In this document: positions 36,561-48,245 of the stretch, in pieces
Layout of the letters: each line of letters opens with the position of its first letter
Position numbering within the stretch: the first letter of the stretch is position 1
Assembly (NCBI GenBank): GCA_021307315.1
Contig: JAJSPD010000005.1
Span: forward strand, 310,001 to 374,000
Reading direction: 5' to 3'
DNA from: Bisporella sp. PMI_857
Lineage: Eukaryota > Ascomycota > Leotiomycetes > Helotiales > Helotiaceae
DNA: 64,000 nt
Program-made: the position numbers and the translations under genes
Notes under the pieces: generated by a model
Seen by the model: only the letters and a program-made list of their open reading frames with translations
Databases searched by the model: none
What the model was told of the DNA's origin: nothing

Positions 36561-37422
36561 TTAGGGTATGATGTGGGAAAGATGATTCTAGCTGGTAAGA
36601 AACACCGGTTGACACATGCTTCATTTTTAAGTTTTTTGGTGGCTGGTTTGAATCAATTGCTATAATTCATATGTCATTGACACCAGTTCACTTATCTAGG
36701 ATGCTTAAAAGGCAAAACCATGTATAGATATTCTGATCGAAAGAGCTAACGCACTTAGAATTGTCATTCATTATGACACTTATTCCTATAAGCGATGCCG
36801 AGCCTTTTCACGCAGACGTTTTAGTGTCCTTGTTACATGTTTCGCTCACAGTGATGAGTGGAAATACTTATAATAAAGCTTTATAGTTACTCTTTGTTGA
36901 CTATTATCTTAAGGCTATTTTAATGTTGTATTGTAATGTTGTATTGCAGACTAATGTTAAAAATGACGTATGCTTATGTTTAAACAATCAACTACGAAAA
37001 ATTCTCCTCACACACTTGAAAACTACCGGGAAAATATAAATAATAATAGCCAACGCTGAACTATAAAAAGTCCGATAGGTAATGAATGCTTCATAATAGC
37101 CTTTAAAACCGCCCCTTATATGCACCTAAGCTAGTTTCAAGGACAGTGCCTAGATGCGCCGGCCACCGCCGCTATCGGGTAGCAAATTTCGCATCGCAAA
37201 CTGACTCTTTTTATTTATGGCGGGGTGGTTCCAGTCTTTCTTCTCTTCTTGTTAAGGTGCGTTGCTAAATTCCACTCTACCTCCAATTGAGTCAATTGAT
37301 TTCTAACAAATCACAGGCGTACTTGTCTGCAAATATAGATCACTTCAACTTTTCTCTAAGCAGTTACTATAGATTTTTGGCCCACGCGCATCGCAAACGG
37401 CCACCCCACTTCCCAAGTTAGG
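36561..37422. other. AT-rich promoter region of ADE12
   Basis: About 0.9 kb, strongly AT-rich from about 36740 to 37100, with a short imperfect tandem of TAATGTTGTATTG at 36921-36946. It includes the ADE12 promoter and leader. Confidence 0.45.
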
Positions 37423-39365
37423 ATGGCAACCGTGGTGTTAGGAGCGCAATGGGGAGATGAGGGCAAGGGAAAGCTGGTGGATATCCTGTGTCCTCAGATG
37501 AAACTTGTGTGCCGTGCCCAAGGTGGAAACAATGCCGGACATACAATCGTGGCAGGAGGACAGTCCTACGATTTCCATATCTTGCCTTCAGGATTGCTGA
37601 ACCCGGACGCGACAAACCTGGTTGGTTCAGGCTGCGTGGTTCATGTCCCGGCGCTATTTAAAGAGCTTTCCGCCCTCGAGGCCAAGGGTTTGCCCAATGC
37701 GAGAGACCGGTTGTTCATCAGCGACAGAGCTCACGTCGTATTAGATCTTCACCAAAAGCTAGATGGCATAGAAGAGACAGAGCTCAAAGGCGGGAAAATT
37801 GGTACAACTGGCAAAGGAATTGGGCCATGCTACAGTACAAAAGCTTCGAGGAGTGGCATCAGAATTGCTGACGTGTTCAATGAGGAGCTCTTTGAGAAGA
37901 AGGTTAGAACTCTCGCTGCTGGGTTCAAGCAGCGATTTGGCGACCTGCTGCAATATGATCCAGAAGAGGAGATTGCTCGATTCAAGACCTATAGAGAACA
38001 ACTGGCGCCCCTCGTTATTGATCAACTTCCGCTCCTTATAAGCGCCCAGGACGCGAAGACGCCAATTCTGATAGAAGGAGCAAATGCTATCATGCTTGAC
38101 ATCGATGCTGGAACATACCCATTTGTCACATCAAGCAACAGTAAGTGCACCATTTATTTAGACTAAAGGGGAGCGGTGAAGAGTTTTAGTTGTAGTATCG
38201 CATAGAATTACAGCTGCGACCTGCCCTCTCACCTCGAACTCTCCCAACTATTCTCTAAAATGGCAAAACTAATACCAACGATGGATAGCCGGCCTAGGAG
38301 GAGCATTCACTGGCCTAGGAGGACTAAACCCAAGGAACGTGAAGTCCATCATTGGAGTTGTGAAGGCCTATACTACAAGGGTTGGAGGGTAAGTGCTTTC
38401 TTGTAGTGCCTTGATAAGATCGAAGATACTAGTCTCAGTTATGATGACGGCGCACACATAGGATCTTCATTTTTTTCCTAGCCTCTATCATTGCTTATGC
38501 TATTCCCTATCCCCCTCAAGCTGGCAAGGCTTACACTAATAACCTGCAGTGGCCCTTTCCCAACCGAAGCACTCAACGAAGATGGGGACAAATTACAACA
38601 GATCGGAAGAGAGTTTGGTGTATGCATTCTATCTCTTTTCACTGTGTTGCAACGTAGTCCTGAAGAATCATAAGAATTTTTTTTGGCTAATCTTGAGATG
38701 TTAACTAGGTCACAACTGGTCGTAAACGACGTTGTGGATGGCTCGATATTCCAGTGGTACGATACTCGGCAGCCGTGAACAGTTATACAGAGATCAATCT
38801 TACGAAACTTGATATCCTCGACACCTTCCCTGAGATCAAGGTCGCTGTGAACTACAAAGATCCACAGACCAAGGAAGTCATTCATGGCTTCCCAGCAGAT
38901 CTATCTGTAGTTGAGCAACTGGGAGTGGAATATATAACCATGAAAGGCTGGATGACTCCAATCGGAGCGTGCAAGTCGTTCTCTGATTTGCCGGAAGCTG
39001 TAAGTGTTGTCTCATGTGGTGTCACAACTGATTTGCTGATTCTGTCTTGTAGTGCAGAGCGTATATAGAGTTCATAGAGAAGGAAGTTGGTGTGAAGAGT
39101 GAGTACTCCCTTTGCTTGAGCAATGCCTTTTAAGTCGAGGCTTTTATAGAAACGATGCCTCTGAAGTACACCTTGAGACTCTTGTCTTATCTCGACTTTC
39201 GTGTCATATGTCCTCTTTCTAATCTTGCTGTCATTGTCGAAATGCTGACTCATATCTGGTAGTTTCCTATATAGGTATTGGTAAGTCAAGTCCTAGGCTC
39301 ACCATTCAAAGCCGCTGCTAACAGGCTATGCAGGACCAAGACGCGAGGACATGATCATCAGATAG
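37423..39365 (+). CDS. ADE12: Adenylosuccinate synthetase
   Basis: Seven exons: 37423-38140, 38289-38388, 38550-38619, 38709-38999, 39053-39098, 39263-39280 and 39334-39365. Together they give 424 residues, the normal family length. The enzyme makes adenylosuccinate from IMP, GTP and aspartate, the committed step to AMP, in the cytosol. The GDEGKGK loop (residues 11-17, catalytic Asp12), NNAGHT (His40), [17 protein letters not shown], the IMP/GTP-site region TSSNTGLGG and [10 protein letters not shown]...GPFPTE, and the C-terminal [12 protein letters not shown] and GPRRED are all intact. Exon 6 is only 18 nt (encoding the SYIGI region) but is needed to keep the conserved C-terminus in frame. 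A decayed paralogue lies about 0.9 kb upstream. Confidence 0.96.
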
Positions 39366-40109
39366 GAGAGACTTATATGCTCTGCTATTAAACTCATATC
39401 TGTCGATATGAAGACGCAGGTCTTTTTTTTTTGCAATCAGCATAGAAATAGTGTTATCAACATAAGTCTAGAAGAAGAAAATATTCTATCGCAGATGCCT
39501 CCTTATTTATCAACAAAAACTTTTCACAGTGCCATATTCTTATCGACATCCAGCCGCCCCTGCTTTCTTATGTGGGAGCACACATGCCACTCGACGCTTG
39601 CATTAATACTGTCCAATAGCGGAGCTTGATCTCTTTCACCTATGGACAGCTGCAAAGTAACACGATACACATGGTAATAACTGGAACTTCTACAGCTGAA
39701 ATCGCGCATTGGTCCTGGTTTGCAGCTGACATGAGAAAAAAAAAAAGGGTTATCAAGCTAGTCAAGCGTCATGAATGCTATTAATAAAATCACCTCTTCA
39801 CGATCTGTAGAGCCAGAGACTGAGCAATAGCCCTAGATTTCCTGCTTGGGGCCGTGGTTTTCCCGTTATTTTTTTTTTTTGGTGATTTTAGGCGTCATCT
39901 TCATGACTTCCTATCAAGAAAGGCCTTTCGCCTTAAGACGCGAATTACAGACTGAAGCTATATGAGCTCACCATCACTCCCAAAGGCTTTAGTCTAGCAG
40001 ACATTTATCATCTTGTTATTTGTTCACTTTAACGGCTTGGAAAACTGCTAATAAAACTCAACAGAACTTTTTCTGCATACACCGGCCATACCCATCTCCT
40101 TAATGTCCT
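39366..40109. other. Convergent 3' intergenic region
   Basis: About 0.7 kb between convergent ADE12 and the HSP31-like gene, with several A/T homopolymer runs (39422-39432, 39735-39746, 39870-39881). No coding signal. Confidence 0.5.
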
Positions 40110-40998
40110 TCAGACCTCATCCTTGGTGGTCAGCTCCCCAAAAATAGCATCGTATATCGCCTGCCCAACACCCGTCGCGCTCGCCGGGTTCTGGCCCGTG
40201 ATCAGCAAGCCCCCTCGTCCAACAACAACCTTCTTGCCCCAATCCTCGCTCGACTTCACGAACTTGCCGCCGCTGGCTTCGGCCAGCGCATCCTCCAGCT
40301 TAAACGGCATCTGGCTCGTCAACCCCATGGCATCCTCTTCGCTGTTCGAAAACCCCGTCACGGGCTGCCCCGCGATCAGGTACTCGCCCGAGCTCAGCTT
40401 GACCTTCGCGAACGCTGCGGGGCCGTGGCACACCGCGGCGAGGACCTTGTTGTGCTCGTAGAACTCGGTGATGAGCTTGTGGCTCGCTTCGTCGGTCGCC
40501 AGGTCGAACATTGCTGTTTGGGCGGCGTGTCAGCGTCCGCCTGCTATAATCGTTTCCTAAAACAAAAAAAAAAATATACATGCGTATACATAGGAGAAGG
40601 GAAACATACGACCGTGGCCCCCCACGAAGAAAATCGCCTCGAACTCCTGGGCTCTTCCCAGGAATGCATCGAGCCTCTCGGTGTTCTTCCATAGTGATTC
40701 TTTCGTGGAGAGGAACTTGGCGGATATGGGTTCGTTCTTGAATGCTTCGATGGATGAGGGGTCCAGCGGGGCTGCTCCGCCCTTTGGCGACGCGAGAGTG
40801 ATCTCGGCGTGGTCCTTTAAAACATCATACGGATGTGCGAGCTCGGGCTGACCCAATTGTTAGCTGGTGCCGTGGAAGGGGGAAAGATAAGGGAAAGGGG
40901 GGGTGGGGGGAAGAAAGTACCAAGTACCATCCCGTCTTCTTTCCCGTGGTTCCCAAATCCTCGTGCGAAGTGAGGACGAAGAGGACTTTTGGTGCCAT
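40110..40998 (-). CDS. DJ-1/PfpI-family protein, Hsp31-like
   Basis: Three exons, 40998-40921, 40847-40610 and 40513-40110, give 239 residues. The family has a class I glutamine-amidotransferase-like fold and includes yeast Hsp31-type glutathione-independent glyoxalases and chaperones that detoxify methylglyoxal. The nucleophile elbow is AAVCHGPAA, placing Cys134 with adjacent His135. The opening strand reads KVLFVLTSHE, followed by TGWYLPELAHPYDVL with the conserved Glu-Leu-x-His-Pro motif, and FFVGGHGPMFDLA precedes the active-site region. These agree with the Hsp31/DJ-1 class III arrangement. A cytosolic location is inferred. The 3' half is notably GC-rich and CpG-rich compared with neighbours. 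Confidence 0.88.
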
Positions 40999-41753
40999 TG
41001 CGCAAATATTGATCTCTGGTCGGTAGAGACGTTCTTGCTTGTATACTAAACTGGATTGGGTGTCGCATGTTGTGATGCAACCACATTTTATATCTCCATA
41101 GCGGGGCAGCACCCCTCAGCTCCTTGCGGCCAGCTACGGATCATGACGAAAGCCCTCGCCCGCTTCGGCTAGACCTGCTACATCATCGATTTAGACTTTC
41201 AATAATCCCCCTCTCTGCATTCCCCTTTCGTGCTGTCGTTCCGCAAAGGAATGGTATGCATCTCGGAGTATTGATGCTTTGACCAAACACGACTCCGGTA
41301 CTCCGGCACCCATGCTCTCTGGAGGTCTCTTTCATGGAGTCGAGACCGTGCGGCCGTCCCGTCAGGCGTGAGTACCTGGTCCTGGTTGGTAGGGCTGGCA
41401 GGGCTCAATTACCTCTTTTTGTTACGGAAGCTGCCGTTATTCGCAGACATGCCCGGATGCTCTCTCATCGTGGCTTTAAAGCGCAATTTGAGTGATGGTC
41501 AACATTTTATGATGAGTAAAGGGTTTTTGGGCGTCGTCTTGCGTACTGATTAATGCTTCGCGATGAAGTTGTAATGATGTTTGGGTTATCGCAGAGAAGA
41601 CGTTGCATAGTTCTAATAGTATTTGATTATTCAATCGAGGTTAAAAAACTCTTGTTGTCTAGGCCGGGCAAAAGGGAGAAGTATTTGCAATGAGGATAGT
41701 TCCTCTTTAATCCCAAGCTTCGTGGATATGTTATACAGTATGTGTCTAATGAA
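40999..41753. other. Intergenic spacer
   Basis: About 0.75 kb containing the promoter of the HSP31-like gene and the 3' end of the coiled-coil gene. No supportable gene. Confidence 0.45.
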
Positions 41754-43199
41754 TCATTGACTTTGGTTGAAAGCTATGAAGTATCTAGACCTCCTGCGTA
41801 GAATCAGCTGTAAGCGCATACAATTTGGCAGCCACATGCGTTCCCATCTTGAAAATGGAATGTCACACATATCGCGATAGTCATTTTGGCAGATTTTCTC
41901 ATAATCATATTCATCCCTAAACAGAGATTAGCAAGACGTCTCGGGGGTGACAGGCCAACGAACCATTCAAATATGTACGAATCCTGCCATTCATCCTCTT
42001 CGGTAGCAGCGCCCCATGAAAAACGATCAGCGCCGCACTGAAGAAAGGCTTTGAGCTCTACTTGACTCCTAAACTCGATGACCCTGTTGTTCTCGATTGC
42101 GTCTCCGATATGAAGCATGTTTTTGCCGTCTTTGAAGCTATACCAGAATACAGACATCTCCGTGTTGGGGATAACATAGTCGAACATAGAATGTCCTTCC
42201 TCGATGAACTTATCGCTGACAACTGGTAGAAATCCACGAGAGGTCACTAGTAAGGCTTCGATAATTGGAGAATGTATCCATGCTGCTGGCTGTACGTCAT
42301 CGGTATGGTGACATGCCATACGCTTGATACGAAATGCTATCTGCTCTTGGTCTTGTTCCTGGTGTTCAAGGGAGTCTGCAGCTGCGATCTCTAAATCGAG
42401 AGAAGTGCTTGACTCCTCAGAGCCGCTTGATGCCTGATTACTACTGGCTGACTTCGCTTTATTCGTTGACGCTGCTTCTGTCCAGTCTTCTGGACTGCCC
42501 CGACAAACAGACCCATCCGATGCGATTCGCTTACGAGCAGGCTCCGGGCTTAGCTCATCTTCTCTCGTGCGTTTAGAAGTACCGCTCTTCCTGCTTCTGG
42601 AGGACCTTGATTCAGATCTTCGGACAGCTGTGTTGGATTTAGGTCGCTCAGCTGCTTCGCTCAACATCACGAATATTTGCTCCTTAATCGCGAGATCCTC
42701 CTCAGCTCTTGCTTTCTGTATTCTCCTATCTCGCTGTTCCCTTCGAGCATGCGTGTGATCGTGTGTAGCATGCATCTTATCTCGGAATTGCTGCAGACGC
42801 TCTTCCATCATCTCCTGTTCTATTTCCGCGATGTTCTCGGCCCGCCGTTGTAGACGTCTGATATATTTGGCGTGCGCTTCAAGAAGTGCAACATGCTCAG
42901 CAGCATGTTTGGCTTTGACGAAACGCAGCTTCCTCTCCCGCTGTGCCTCCCAGGTACTCCTCCACTCGTTTTCCTGTCTCAACCACTCATTGGCTTTTCG
43001 CTCGTGTTCCTGAGCGAACTCTGCACACTCTGCAGCATCTGCAGCCGCCAATCGCTCATCTTCTCGTTCTGTTGGTCTTAGGTATCAGTAGGCTTTCTAT
43101 TGATGCTTCCCCTAATCTATGCTTAGCTGAAATACTAAACTTGCTCCGCTCGTCAAGCTTGAGCTTCCATACCCGAGCATGCTCCTGGAATGAGTCCAT
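41754..43199 (-). CDS. Coiled-coil protein of unknown function
   Basis: Three exons, 43199-43141, 43076-41964 and 41916-41754, give about 444 residues. The first intron uses a GTTTAG donor and the second a GTTCGT donor with a GCTAATC branch site. Splicing the second intron replaces an unlikely tail with an acidic/aromatic one (DEYDYEKICQNDYRDM). Residues 1-150 are a strongly charged Arg/Glu-rich helix, probably coiled coil (e.g. EHERKANEWLRQENEWR). Residues 150-240 are a Ser/Arg/Lys-rich linker with a likely nuclear-localisation sequence (SKRTREDELSPEPARKR). The C-terminal ~190 residues look globular. I recognise no family. The gene model is moderately secure and no function can be given. Confidence 0.68.
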
Positions 43200-44059
43200 T
43201 GTGAAAACTGGCACGTATGGTCAATATTGAGATAAGGAACCTGTATGAAGCTCATTCGATTGCGGACGCGCTCTTAGCGATAAACGCGTTAAGAGATCCC
43301 CTTGTCGCGAATTGAGGCGTTTTACTTTAACTTCCCATGGGTGCCCATCGGAGACATGGCCCATGTCCCATGAATGACCATGACAGCCAAAGTGGGCCAT
43401 TGCCTCCTATCTTAAGCGAACAAGTACGTACTGTAGAGGTTTCATGATTCCTTGTGCAGGCTCTCTTTTCGTACGTAAGATAGCTCCAAATCGTACGTGT
43501 ATATAAGTACGTAGCTGACACATGTAGTTTCAAAGTTCAGATCTGATGTTTCTGGTACAGCTGTACAGGACAGTAGCACGGAATAACCCTGGACTCTTGG
43601 TATCCAATCAGAAACAATATTGGTTGGAAATTGCAGCAGTCCACCACATGTTTATCTCATAGGCTCACTCGGTTGAGAGGCTCGCTTAGACGCAATTCAT
43701 TCTTGTCACCGTTACATCGAGTCCAGCTTGCGAGCATTGCTCAGCCTGTCCAGCATGTGCATCCAGAGCCGGCTATATCAACCCCGCATAGGCGGCTGCC
43801 CTTTCGGAACACAACGGTCGTACTCTACCATGATTAGCCAATCCCGAGGCGGACATGGGTATCAAAGATAAAGTGCAAAAAATATTGCGTGGGAGATGCA
43901 ACATGCCGCGGTCATGCTTTTGGTTGCATATGGCCTGCCCATATATAACTCGCTCGTCCCAGTTTTGGGGAGAAGATGGTTGCTGAGTAGTGGTTGCCGG
44001 ACAGTTGCTCCAGCATCACTCGTACTTCTCAGCCATAAATACATCGAAGAGATAGGAAT
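43200..44059. other. Divergent spacer with palindromes
   Basis: About 0.86 kb between two head-to-head genes. It contains the palindromes AGTACGTACT at 43423-43432 and GTACAGCTGTAC at 43555-43566. No coding signal. Confidence 0.45.
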
Positions 44060-44760
44060 ATGATGTTACCAAAGTGCGGTGTTCTGATATCATTAGCGAC
44101 GCTGTTGGGCTCCACATCCGCCAAAAAATTGCAATGGCCTGTGGAGTCCCCTTCACAACCTGTTGAGTCGAACTTGGCCGACGAGATTCATGGCGAAGGG
44201 TGGTCACAATGTGCGAAAAAATAATTCTTACGGAACTCGAAAATGGCGTACTAAGTCTCAAACTAGGGTCCGAAAGGCATACAGTATTATGGCACCAGAA
44301 GTACAACCTACCAGTCACAACTCGCGGACATAATTTCATGAACCCAAATACCGGCTTGCTCGAACACGCCAACCCGAACGAAATCGTCTCTGGCCCACCG
44401 TCAATTGACATATACGTTCACAACTTGGCCGCACACCCTGAGGAGAGTGGGCAATTTTCACTGCGCGCCGGCGCAGTTGGTACGGTAAATGAGGTTGTAG
44501 CAGAGATTGGCGCCCAGGTGGCAAGGGGAGCGTATTCAATATATTCATTGAATGTTTCGAAATACCAGGTCACTCTGATCATTGAGAGCGAGATGAGATA
44601 CGCGGAGTTAAAAGAGGAGCTTTCGGGCATAGCTCGCAGGGCAACGAAGCAATCGTTTGAGCGCAGTAAGAAGGCAGTACAGGATGCAAAGACGGTATGT
44701 GATCACACCCAGTAAAGCAATTCGAGTAACTCATCTGACAAGGAACAGATAGTTTTTTGA
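44060..44760 (+). CDS. Small putative secreted protein, orphan
   Basis: Three exons, 44060-44210, 44267-44694 and 44749-44760, give 196 residues. MMLPKCGVLISLATLLGSTSA is a good signal peptide. The first intron (56 nt) has a GTGCGA donor and a TACTAAG branch site 12 nt before its TAG acceptor; it is the only donor in the right phase. The last exon codes only Ile-Val-Phe before TGA. The mature protein has HTVLWHQKY, VTTRGHNFMNPNTG and a more regular domain DIYVHNLAAHPEESG...YSIYSLNVSKYQVTLIIE, then a basic/acidic helix. It has no cysteines in the mature region. I recognise no family. If the first intron is wrong, the product would instead start at 44209 without a signal peptide. Confidence 0.55.
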
Positions 44761-44945
44761 CATTGATTGGAGCGTAGCGAAGCATTAGAACAGGAGTTTC
44801 TCTAGGTTTAATTTCAAATATAGATATATTGAACGTGCATACTTTCCATCTTGACAGAGCAAAGTGCCTAAGGACTAATGATTGATTGAAACGAAAATAA
44901 AGCGAGACATTGAGTGTTAGCTTCCAATCAACCGGCGTGCTGTAT
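44761..44945. other. Short convergent 3' spacer
   Basis: This gap of under 200 bp separates two convergent stops. It is AT-rich and presumably holds overlapping 3' untranslated regions. Confidence 0.5.
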
Positions 44946-45981
44946 CTAGTAAGTAGAGGGAAGGCCACTTAGCCTTCCTCCGTCGGTAACCACAACATTC
45001 CCATTGAGATATGCACCGGCTCTGCTTGTTACATAAAGAATAGTGCCAGCCATATCATTAATGTCCCCTGCTCGTCTCAGAGGAACTAATTTCTCAGGCA
45101 GCAAACCATCTGCATCTGCGAACTGTTTCAGGCTCTCGCTCGTCATCTCGGATGGATATACTGGTTTTGAATAGTCAGCCTTGTTTAACCAGCGTCCGAT
45201 AAAGCAATTTCGCAAATCGGTCTTCTTATTACTTACAGCCTGGAGCGATTACGTTGCTGCGGATTCCAAATGGGATCAGCATGGTGCTGAATTGCTTCAT
45301 CATATGCGTAGTTCCCGCTTTACTGGTTGAATAGGCAAAACCAGCCAAGGGTACTCGATTGAATCCGCCAATGCTGGTTGTTGCTATCACCTGTGACTTT
45401 TGCTCTACATTTCCTTTCACATTCCCAGCCTCCAAGAGCGACAGAAAAGCTACCACCGAGAAAAAGACGGCTCCCGTGTTGATTTCAAGAGTGTTTGTGA
45501 ATGCCTGTGCATCCGTCTTCCAAAGTGATTCCCGGAGGTCAGAGACTGTTGCGTTAGGCCCTATGGGCGGAATACTAGGTCCAACGATCCCTGAGTTTGC
45601 GATCAACACATTTATGTATCCTGTCTCTGCTGTGATCCTGTCGACGATGAGTGAAAGGTCTTCTTTACTTGTCACGTCACCTTGAAGCGGGAGGATGTTG
45701 CCATGTTTCTGAAGTCTTATTAGCAAGTATCAACAACGATCTCACATTGTTCTCACGGCTTCTTTGGCTGCATTTTCGAGTACATCGAGTCTCCTACCGA
45801 CGATGTAGACCTTTGCGCCATTCTCTTCGAGGGCTTTGGCCATCATGAGGCCAATACCTATGATGAAGTCAGAGAATCTATTTCATTCCTCAGGAATACT
45901 CGACATGCCAGTTCCACCGCCAGTAATGACAGCAACAAGGCCATCTACATTGAAAAGATTTGTGATACTGCTCAGGGACAT
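44946..45981 (-). CDS. Short-chain dehydrogenase/reductase
   Basis: Four exons, 45981-45909, 45857-45757, 45708-45237 and 45160-44946, give about 286 residues. It is a classical SDR. The Rossmann motif TGGGTGIG is complete only if the first intron uses a GC donor (GCATGT at 45908). The best GT alternative inserts three residues in the glycine loop. Other landmarks are GDVTSKEDL, the NSG at the NAG position, Ser170, and the YSTSK box giving Tyr184 and Lys188. PGLYPSEMT and VVVTDGGRLSG close the family pattern. It should be an NAD(P)(H)-dependent oxidoreductase of the cytosol. The substrate cannot be told. The region next to it holds a decayed thioesterase-family gene but no polyketide or terpene synthase. 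Confidence 0.87.
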
Positions 45982-46923
45982 GCTTGCTGGGTTGAGAGAG
46001 GGAATATTCAGATGGAACTTTAATTCTATGAAGTCGCGCTTGAAATTTGGATATGATGATCTTCAGCTCACTCAGCAATTGACAGCTTATCTGATTACTG
46101 CCCAAGAATCCAACAGCAAACCTTGAATGTAGTCTGAGGACAAGTTATATGGGTTTGTTGTGTCATTGACGCTTGCTCGGACTCTTTTACATACTTCGGG
46201 AATTGATTACGGACTTCATAATGCTGCAGGCGTATATTTTTGGCTCACCTGAGTTCCTTGCACCGAAGGACCTGCAATAGGTCAACAAAGAGGACTGCAA
46301 ATATGTACTTGAGGGGTTAAGTTGTACAAAAGGTTAATTCTAGATAAAGACACCCCAGTGGTCGCTAAAGAGAGTCTTAGGTATTCACCTCAAAAACCTA
46401 TGCCAGTCTTTCATAGTCTGGTTCCATAGTGTTCGTTCCTTAAAGTTTAAGATTAAGCTCATATACCATCTCGCCTATGTATCGATGAGACGGGATGTCT
46501 TTTTGGGTTCATTCTTGGGATTGTAAACTGCACTATATTGACATACTTTTGTTCATATTGATGACCAGACAAGGCTAAGATGAAGGTCAGTGATCCCATT
46601 TGTAGTGCCTTTTAGTCAATTGTTAATGAGTGAAATCCTTAAATTTGGAATTTGCACTTTACAATACAAATTGTCTACCTTGTGTGTAGGTTAAGACCTC
46701 AGCGAGCCTCAGTTATGTCGTAAGGTCAGCATTCCTACTATAATCAACAGGACGTTTGCGCAAAATAAAGATGCGAATGAACCGTTATCTTTGAAAAACA
46801 ATTCTGAAATACTATGGGCGCCGGTTGAAAGCTGAAGTTAAAAGTCTTTATTCATCCAAAGAGTTGATGCTGAGCTGTGGTTGTTGAAAGAACTTATTCT
46901 TGCCCCATCTTCAAAGTTTAACC
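45982..46923. other. Intergenic spacer
   Basis: About 0.94 kb between the SDR start and the thioesterase-like remnant, AT-rich with no supportable gene. Confidence 0.45.
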
Positions 46924-47822
46924 ATGTCAGCCACTTCTCAGAAACACTTAACACCATTTTCTGAAGTAGTGGCGGTTAAGCATATCCCGGGAAACACAGT
47001 TTTGTTCGGAGCAAATATTCATAAAGATTGGAGTGGAACTAAGTTTGGCAAACTACGTCCTCTCAAGCATCCCTATTCCGAGCCTGTGATAGTGCAGCAC
47101 ATAGAGGATACCATCAGTCCTTTATATAGTTCACGGCCAGGACTTATTTTCAGATTCAGCACCCATCCAAGAATTAACCGGATCCTAGTAAGTAATAATC
47201 AGAGAGTAGAACATTCTCACTTTACAGGATTAAGAGACCTACTGACGTCTCCGTAGTTACATCTTACCTTCAATTTCTCAAGGTCGTTCATCCTGGACTA
47301 TCCTATCTACTGGTTAAATCCATTAATACTGAACTAAAGATCGCGTCTGGTGCCCTCAAGCTTCGTGAATGGCAAGTCAGGAAAGATAATCCAAGAAGAG
47401 CCAAACTATTAGACGGTGCAGTGCAGAGAAGCCTGGTATGAAAGACGAGATGGTGCAGGCTTTGATGATTTATCTTTAGGCTATCTTACTGGTATGGTAT
47501 TTTCTGTAACCGGATCGCTGCAAAACAGTTAACTCACAAAAATAGTTCGCAGGGGCCGTACTCTCTAGCCGATTCAGCCTACCTGGAGTGGTATCGTGTA
47601 TCAAACTTTAAGTATAACGACAGAGATCAAGCGCAATCCCAAGATAACCAGTACTTATTCTCGAGAATTCTTGCGAAAGAGATATATAACGGGCGATTTG
47701 ACACAAACGCAACGGTTCTGGATGAGAAAGGAGAGTTGATTGTCCTAATCAAGCATGTGAGCTTAGTACAAGATATGGGAGAAAAGTTGTCAGAGGAACT
47801 ACGGACCCCACACAAACTCTAG
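46924..47822 (+). pseudogene. Probable decayed thioesterase-superfamily gene
   Basis: Pieces of the fungal thioesterase-like (hot-dog, acyl-CoA thioesterase) family occur in order. The start at 46924 reads HLTPFSEVVAVKHIPGNT, the typical opening. A middle piece near 47455-47500 reads FDDLSLGYLTGMVF, like the family's SLGY...M segment. The final 89 codons before TAG at 47822 include AKEIYNGRFDTNATVLDEKG and LIVLIKHVSLVQ, a good match to the C-terminal hot-dog strand region. The expected HGGY segment and the central strands are missing or in other frames. Exon joins at 47188 (GTAAGT) and 47553 keep phase, so a shortened protein might still be made. I lean towards a pseudogene with an eroded centre. 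Confidence 0.45.
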
Positions 47823-48245
47823 TTAGAGAGGTGTGCATAATCAATAAAAATGAACCTGACGTTGCTATTTCTCAACAGATAAGATATTCAATATATCCGC
47901 TACACGGCCGCTTGGCTAGAAAAATGGAATAAAATCGAGCAAATAAAGTCATACAGACACAAGTTAGCCTTTTCCTTCCGAATCTAGCAGGACTTTACAC
48001 TGAAAGAGACTAACTTTGGCTAGACCATATTTAAAAACCTAAATAGTGGCCTCTTTCTATGCAAGATCTTCTAAATATGATATGTACCTGCGCTTGACTC
48101 CTGGTATCATGCAATGCGTAACCCTTTCCTTGAACGCCAGAGTCCAAAACATATCGTCTACCAATGCCACTCCCCAGTTGAAGTAGCCACCTCCTTGACT
48201 TTGCAAAGACTGACCAGGTATATGAGCATCACTACTGTCTGCCTC
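47823..48245. other. Convergent 3' intergenic region
   Basis: About 0.4 kb between the thioesterase remnant and the stop of PSF3, with nothing else visible. Confidence 0.45.
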
